Made by a program: the position numbers and the translations under genes
The notes under the pieces: model-generated
What the model was told of the DNA's origin: nothing
The model's input: the letters and a program-made list of their open reading frames with translations, nothing else
Databases searched by the model: none
From: Priapulus caudatus
Lineage: Eukaryota > Priapulida > Priapulimorpha > Priapulimorphida > Priapulidae
NCBI RefSeq assembly: GCF_000485595.1
Contig: NW_014577602.1
Span: 38,931-86,465, forward strand
Length of the DNA: 47,535 nt
Direction: 5' to 3'
Shown here: piece after piece, positions 44,248 through 47,535 of the stretch
Position numbering within the stretch: position 1 is the stretch's first letter
Layout: each line of letters opens with the position of its first letter

Positions 44248-44978
44248 TGCACACACACATACATACACATGTTGTTGCTGCATACAGACGCTGGGTAGGA
44301 AGCTGCAGCACATCCGTGACATCTGGAGCGAGGGTCTCGGTGTCGTCTCCCTGCACTGCTTCCAGAACGTCATCCCTGTCGAGGCGTACACGCGCGAAGC
44401 CTGCATGATCGAAGCCCTCGGTGAGTCCGTCGCCACCAGGGGGCAGCGCTGTGCCTCGCGACGCCCCCTAGTCTCGAGCTGTCGCCGCCACCTGAGTGTC
44501 GAATGCCGCACAAAATGGCGACACTGCTTGTGTCGTCCCCTGTTGGGTGTCGCTCTGAATTTTGGTCAGAACATCGGTATCTTTTCACGTGTAGGAATAA
44601 ATTGTTTACGAATATTCTGTATTTGAATATCTATATTAGGTGGTGTAAAAATATTCTGCATTAATCGGCTAACATCATCTTTTTAACACGTAGGATTAGA
44701 TGGTGTAACAATATACTGCAATACTCTACTAACATCTGTAACTTTTCAGTTGAAGGAATGAATTGTTTACAGGTTTTCTGTACTTGCATTAACATGGATG
44801 GCATTTCACACATGTAGGGTTGGGTCACCTGACAAACCAGAAGAAGGGGGATTTCTACAGCATTGCCTCGACATGGTCCATCGGTGAGAAGCGACAGATG
44901 GGAGCCTACCTTCTCCTCAGAGCTCGCAACATCTTTCTCAGTGAGGGAGAGCGGCAGATACGACCGGCTGACATCTGA
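35901..44978 (+). CDS. ANKLE1: ANKLE1/LEM-3 orthologue: ankyrin repeats, LEM domain, GIY-YIG endonuclease (complete)
   Basis: Nine coding exons join with consistent phase into 959 codons including the stop (958 residues), longer than the ~615-residue human protein (remembered). Residues about 5-140 are ankyrin repeats (RAKDLLESGADPN, LTPLHVSAIWGKQEVLHLLL). Residues 150-750 are a low-complexity exon ending in a LEM domain at about 704-743 (SDSRLHAAL, DDPGPVTASTRCVYLRRLAR). Residues about 755-958 match the ANKLE1 C-terminus: WREGNLKSSFNYLLLDPR, the GIY-YIG start FYVGKGKRSRP (Y834, G836), IWSEGLGVVSLHCFQ, EAYTREACMIEALG with the conserved glutamate (E903), LTNQKKG (N912) and the terminal SEGERQIRPADI. 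Known family role: nucleases that cut branched or bridged DNA, with C. elegans LEM-3 resolving chromatin bridges at the midbody. All key GIY-YIG motifs are present, so it should be active; this is inference. Confidence 0.95.
35957..36775 (+). other. ANKLE1 intron 1
   Basis: Intron of 819 bases, gtaagt to gtttcag. Its open frames show no domain likeness. Confidence 0.8.
36776..36928 (+). CDS. ANKLE1: ANKLE1 exon 2 (ankyrin repeats)
   Basis: Acceptor cgtttcag, donor gtgaat. Encodes RAKDLLESGADPNHLLREDA, TPFHLAVGTDS and LMLCHSADPNV plus two bases. The GADPN and TPFHLAV motifs are ankyrin signatures and align with human LLRCGADPNLVLEDG. Confidence 0.93.
36929..37358 (+). other. ANKLE1 intron 2
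   Basis: Intron of 430 bases, nothing recognised. Confidence 0.8.
37359..37494 (+). CDS. ANKLE1: ANKLE1 exon 3 (ankyrin repeat)
   Basis: Acceptor attcaccag, donor gtaatt. Encodes RSSEGLTPLHVSAIWGKQEV then LHLLLANGADPFLMDEDGDD and ALDLAR. It matches human ARSVEALTPLHVAAAWGC..LLLSQGADPALRDQDG. Confidence 0.95.
37495..38129 (+). other. ANKLE1 intron 3
   Basis: Intron of 635 bases. The first 190 bases loosely repeat aattaactaa and gggaaatta. Nothing else recognised. Confidence 0.75.
38130..38232 (+). CDS. ANKLE1: ANKLE1 exon 4
   Basis: Acceptor attcacttcag. Encodes QNGDPVCIAHLKQAQEEVKS then SQQEDGENDYTLEL plus one base, closing the ankyrin stack (compare human QQGHLECARVLQDL). The donor gtcagt is not canonical beyond GT, but only this junction links in phase to exon 5. 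Confidence 0.8.
38233..40406 (+). other. ANKLE1 intron 4
   Basis: AT-rich intron of 2,174 bases. It holds one small palindrome of the ATCARGAG family (39,211-39,270). No exon-like segment recognised. Confidence 0.7.
39211..39270. repeat. Small palindrome, ATCARGAG family
   Basis: tataatcaagagttgataat and its near-inverse attatctactcttggtataa enclose ataacatgttaagatgttat. Almost the whole 60 bases form one hairpin. Confidence 0.75.
40407..42209 (+). CDS. ANKLE1: ANKLE1 exon 5 (600 codons, low complexity, LEM at the end)
   Basis: Acceptor actattatag, donor gtacgt. The frame begins NLTVLDRRFFPSLSQ and stays open for 1.8 kb. It includes an 11-residue repeat (CRDTSASHNGP type, 33-nt unit, 40,555-40,800, decaying to 40,915) and a five-residue repeat (GSGDL/GNSDL, 41,110-41,201). 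The LEM domain lies at 42,068-42,187 (LSDSRLHAALREQ, DDPGPVTASTRCVYLRR). GC content is far above the flanking introns. Phase with exons 4 and 6 fixes the reading frame. Confidence 0.92.
40555..40915 (+). repeat. Coding minisatellite, 33-nt unit
   Basis: About seven clear units of tcgagacaccagtgcctcgc followed by a variable acaacggcccctg, then more degenerate copies. The unit length is a multiple of three, so all copies keep frame. Several other frames on both strands are also open here because none of the repeated codon registers contains a stop. Confidence 0.9.
42225..42475. repeat. Degenerate ~30-bp minisatellite in intron 5
   Basis: Units like tgtcctgattctgttttgtt acgatga repeat about seven times with increasing divergence (gttccaattctgttttgttc, gttccagttactttttgttc). 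It starts right after the exon 5 donor. Confidence 0.75.
42687..42848 (+). CDS. ANKLE1: ANKLE1 exon 6
   Basis: Acceptor gtttgttacag, donor gtataa. Encodes QYCSEVQKAISGKFPMASFA, then LMCQAFSQADPNRKWREGNL and KSSFNYLLL. It matches the human block FDQPDPARRWREGIVKSSFTYLLLDPRETQ, diagnostic for ANKLE1/LEM-3 ahead of the nuclease. Confidence 0.95.
42928..43093. repeat. Inverted-repeat element flanked by ATATCAGGG
   Basis: The left arm atatatatcagggaaaaaaa and the right arm ttttttaccctgatatatat are inverse, and ggagc/gctcc pairs lie inside (catgggagcc against cgctcccgtg). Another inner pair, cgggagcaatt and aattgctct, lies nearby. Possibly a small MITE inserted in a TA microsatellite. Confidence 0.6.
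43409..43472. repeat. Small palindrome, ATCARGAG family
   Basis: atatcaggagtgtataatat and its inverse, centred on agagatatatctct: a near-perfect 64-base hairpin. Confidence 0.8.
43485..43567. repeat. Small palindrome, ATCARGAG family
   Basis: taccaggagtagataatagg and the inverse cctattatctactcctgata flank repeated agggtccct cores. It lies 12 bases after the preceding palindrome and shares its terminal motif. Confidence 0.8.
43634..43803 (+). CDS. ANKLE1: ANKLE1 exon 7 (start of GIY-YIG domain)
   Basis: Acceptor gacgttgcag, donor gtatga. Encodes DPRVTDNLPLRCAAMSDAEC, then FFAAVFYVGKGKRSRPYSHF and YEALRPTATAKKKK. FYVGKG is the ANKLE1 version of the GIY motif; human has FYVGKGTRARPYVHLWEAL. 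Confidence 0.96.
43804..44287 (+). other. ANKLE1 intron 7 with (AC)n
   Basis: Intron of 484 bases. 44,174-44,246 is a nearly pure (CA)n run preceded by tacg/catg repeats, and the exon 8 acceptor follows within 45 bases. His/Thr and Cys/Val open frames here are repeat artefacts. Confidence 0.9.
44288..44420 (+). CDS. ANKLE1: ANKLE1 exon 8 (GIY-YIG core)
   Basis: Acceptor gctgcatacag, donor gtgagt. Encodes TLGRKLQHIRDIWSEGLGVV, SLHCFQNVIPVEAYTREACM and IEAL plus one base. It matches human RQILDIWASGCGVVSLHCFQHVVAVEAYTREACIVEALG, including the conserved glutamate-bearing helix. Confidence 0.96.
44421..44817 (+). other. ANKLE1 intron 8
   Basis: Intron of 397 bases. Two loosely repeated ~60-bp blocks (aggaataaattgtttacgaa and aggaatgaattgtttacagg). 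Nothing else recognised. Confidence 0.75.
44818..44978 (+). CDS. ANKLE1: ANKLE1 exon 9 (C-terminus and stop)
   Basis: Acceptor acacatgtag. Encodes GLGHLTNQKKGDFYSIASTW, then MGAYLLLRARNIFLSEGERQ and IRPADI, with stop TGA at 44,976. LTNQKKG contains the conserved asparagine of the nuclease; the ending parallels human FLAEGERQLHPQDI. Confidence 0.95.
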
Positions 44979-45372
44979 GCATCTGCAAGTTTAACGATCA
45001 CCCACCAGTATGTCTTACAGTAAAGGTAACCACAGCAGTCACACTCATCATGATCGTAACCATGGTAAAATCGTGTGTACCTTGGTGGTAACCGTGGTAA
45101 CCATGTAATCACAGTCACCGTGATGTTAACTGTGGTATCCACAGGCATTGTGCTAATATCACGGTCGAGCAAGTCTGATAGAATCCTGCACTTCCATTAT
45201 ATATGGTGTACCTTGCATGATCTAAGATGTCTAATCAAAGACCTCGCAACGAAATGCCTAAATGGTAGTTGCTTTAGCATGGTGGTAGTGCTATAGGGGC
45301 AAAGCAAGTTTTGTTGAAGGTTATACATCGAAATTTATTGAAACAAAAATTTGTTATAGTTATAGTTAGATA
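44979..45372. other. ANKLE1 3' flank
   Basis: 45,020-45,150 is a loose repetition of ggtaaccatggtaa and its inverse. No polyadenylation signal in this part; AATAAA occurs downstream at 45,475, 45,809 and 45,893, the first two inside the inverted-repeat element. Confidence 0.55.
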
Positions 45373-45814
45373 ATTTACTGCGAGAAAATAGTTATAGATA
45401 TAGACAAGAGCGTATAAAGAAGGAGAGCGTACAACGTTGAAATTCTGAAACCATGTTGCAGTATTAGTCGAATTAATAAACTTTCCCCATTTTATTTTGA
45501 CGATTTTTTGATGTACGAGTCTGTTTTTGGTAGATTCGGTGATCAGTATTATTGATCAGCTGTCCTACCTTGTTAATATAAAACAAACCGCATGTCCCTA
45601 CGATGCCCCTACGCTGAGATAATGAGCGGTGAAAATCTGGTATTTTTGCCGAAAACCGACTCGTACATCAAAGAATCGTCAAAATAAAACGGGCAATGTT
45701 TCTTAATTCGACTAATACTGCAACATAGTTTCAGCATTTCACCGTTGTAAGCTCTCCTTCTTTATACGCTCTTGATATAGATATAGTTACTGCGAGCATA
45801 GTCGCAGTAATAAA
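45373..45814. mobile_element. 442-bp inverted-repeat element with ~150-bp arms
   Basis: Left arm to about 45,530 (gacaagagcgtataaagaag ... gatgtacgagtctgtttttg) is inverted from about 45,650 (caaaccgactc-type through cttctttatacgctcttgat). TTAGATA lies outside both ends (45,366-45,372 and 45,815-45,821), a possible target duplication. Part of the arm, ATCAAGAGCGTATAAAG, resembles the small palindromes elsewhere in the window. Non-coding. Confidence 0.78.
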
Positions 45815-45968
45815 TTAGATATGTCATGCTTTGATATTCTTTTGCAATATTATGAAGTCATAAAAACTTGCAATACTGGTCTATCATGTGGCAATAAAAA
45901 ACAAGTGTATATAGTTAAAATAACTATATGTATATAGTTGTAATACTGTGTGTAACAGTAGTTGTGTA

Positions 45969-46275
45969 CAGTGGCGTCACAACATGATTGGGGGCCTGTA
46001 AGCAAAAATGAAATTGGGGCCCTAAACATGAATATTTTTTGATAGTCCGTGCGCGCACGAGTGCCGGAGGTAGGAAGTGTGAAGGGGTGGTTTGGGGGGT
46101 CTCCCCCCCCCAGAAAATTTTGAAATCTAGACGCTCTAAAATGCTATTTCCAGCATTCTGAGGTTATTTTGAAAGTAAATTTTTTTTTAATTGGGGAGGA
46201 ATAAAGTTTGGGGGCCCTTTAGGCTGGGGGCCCGTAGCGTTTTGCTACGGCAGCCCTGCAGCTGTGACACCCCTG
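45969..46275. mobile_element. 307-bp hAT-type MITE
   Basis: The termini CAGTGGCGTCACA and TGTGACACCCCTG are inverted with two mismatches, and GTTGTGTA occurs directly outside both ends (45,961-45,968 and 46,276-46,283), an exact 8-bp target duplication. The interior is rich in ggggcc/ggggg runs, with no coding frame. Confidence 0.9.
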
Positions 46276-46283
46276 GTTGTGTA

Positions 46284-47151
46284 CTGTATGTAAATCCAAA
46301 TTTTTGACAAATGCAGCTGTATGAAACTTCATGAATAAATATATATATACATATATCTAGGGAATATATATGTATCTGAGTATTAACAATTAGCTGCCTG
46401 CAGCTGTTGTATTCTGAAGCAGTATTTTTTTTGTCCATTTATGTTTTAATGAGATTCATGATGTTTGCGTTCATGTGCATTAATGCTGCAGGTGCAATAC
46501 CATAAAAGTCTACGTACAGCTTGCAAATTAGTAAACGATATCATAACACATCAACTTTTGATATTGCATCTTTTTTTTACTCGATGTATATCATTTGCCT
46601 TCTAATACTAAACGATTGGTATCATTTAGCAACTTATTTCCCAACTTATATAAAGTTTCACAAGATTGCACACCTGTGCATGAACATTAGCAGTTAGCAC
46701 GATTGATAAATCAAAATAATACCTCATCTAACAATCTACCCTGTCATCATCTGTATTTACAATTTTACATAACAAGTCTGCAAATACACAAGCATGTGCA
46801 TGAAACTCACAGTACACTGATATACTGCAGTGTATTTGGCATAAGCAAGAGGATATTCTATATGAAAGAGTAGCAGTTCGTTATAGATTTGGCACAATTA
46901 CTAGCTCAAATTTACAGGCAAGGGAACGAATCTCTGCCATCGTTTCGTGAAACAATGTAATTACATGATTGAGAAATTATAGGTTTCTGTTTTGTATGTA
47001 CGTTTTAGAAATATATTTTTTATTTTGTTTTAAAAATATATGATGATATTATCTAAAACGATCTTCATTTAATTTCATGTCATCGAATTTTGAGAAATAC
47101 ACGCTGACAGTTTTACCAGGTTATACCTTGCGGAGACTGTATTTTTGCACC

Positions 47152-47186
<35 letters not shown>

Positions 47187-47535
47187 GTTATATATATATA
47201 TATATATATATATTACTGCCATGGCCATAGAAATAATATACTCGTCTTTGTGTAATATCTCTATAATATTGCTATGATACTGACTGTTATAACTTATTTC
47301 TGACAATAGATGGCGGGATGATGATGCCCGATATTTGACCTCTACTGATACGATTACAAATGATATGTAATGTTGAGCTATTGATAAATAACAGTCACAA
47401 TCATTAGATATTGGCGGTTCAACCTCCCTATTCTAAATATTTTAGGATGTAACAGGGTGCAGATCAAACATGCATGATAAAATGCACTGCTTTTGGAGGA
47501 GTTTTTGACGTGCTGATAGGGGAGCTGGTTGAGAC
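46284..47535. other. Intergenic, no gene recognised; TA microsatellite
   Basis: AT-rich to the window edge. 47,154-47,214 is (TA)n interrupted once. I see no coding sequence, RNA or further element with clear boundaries. Confidence 0.7.

Noticed and set aside
44159-44626. 155-residue plus-strand frame starting in (AC)n
   Set aside because: It is a repeat translation running out of frame through ANKLE1 exon 8.

Overview
The window is nuclear DNA of an animal, very probably a marine invertebrate. The evidence is intron-rich genes with GT-AG junctions, many small transposons with clear target-site duplications, LINE fragments and long CA/CACG microsatellites. I cannot name the species. I rebuilt two protein-coding genes by joining exons by eye and checking splice phase at each junction. 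They are arranged head to head about 10.3 kb apart.

Positions 255-25,624 (minus strand): an orthologue of UBAP2L/UBAP2 (Drosophila lingerer), an RNA-binding, stress-granule-associated protein. Fifteen coding exons are visible, covering the N-terminus, UBA domain, RGG-rich segment, UBAP2-Lig motif and Q/A/G/Y-rich C-terminal region. The last exons lie off the left edge. All but one of the visible junctions agree in phase. Single-base deletions inside exons 6 and 14 spoil the frame locally and look like sequence errors.

Intron 2 of this gene (10,831-25,140) is abnormal. It contains a second, error-riddled copy of 1-6,474 (at about 15,830-23,884) and of about 10,507-11,590 (at about 13,055-14,140). 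These copies are full of one-base insertions and deletions in exons and introns alike, lie in an order incompatible with a working gene, and begin beside a 25-N gap. I read them as unpolished long-read sequence or a misplaced alternative haplotype, not a second gene.

Positions 25,625-35,900: intergenic, rich in mobile DNA. It holds a 1.5-kb foldback transposon (8-bp target duplication) itself interrupted by a 550-bp element (9-bp target duplication), two LINE reverse-transcriptase remnants, a terminal-inverted-repeat element of about 1.2 kb carrying a tandem array of 197-bp palindromic units, and a tRNA-like sequence.

Positions 35,901-44,978 (plus strand): a complete ANKLE1/LEM-3 orthologue in nine coding exons (958 codons, frame maintained throughout). 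It has N-terminal ankyrin repeats, a 600-residue low-complexity exon with two coding minisatellites, a LEM domain, and a C-terminal GIY-YIG nuclease domain.

Positions 44,979-47,535: 3' flank with an inverted-repeat element, a textbook hAT-type MITE and AT microsatellites.

The two genes have no known joint pathway, so their adjacency is reported only as layout. The least explained material is the set of non-autonomous elements: the 197-bp palindromic array inside a transposon, the nested foldback element, and a dispersed family of small palindromes whose ends share ATCARGAG.
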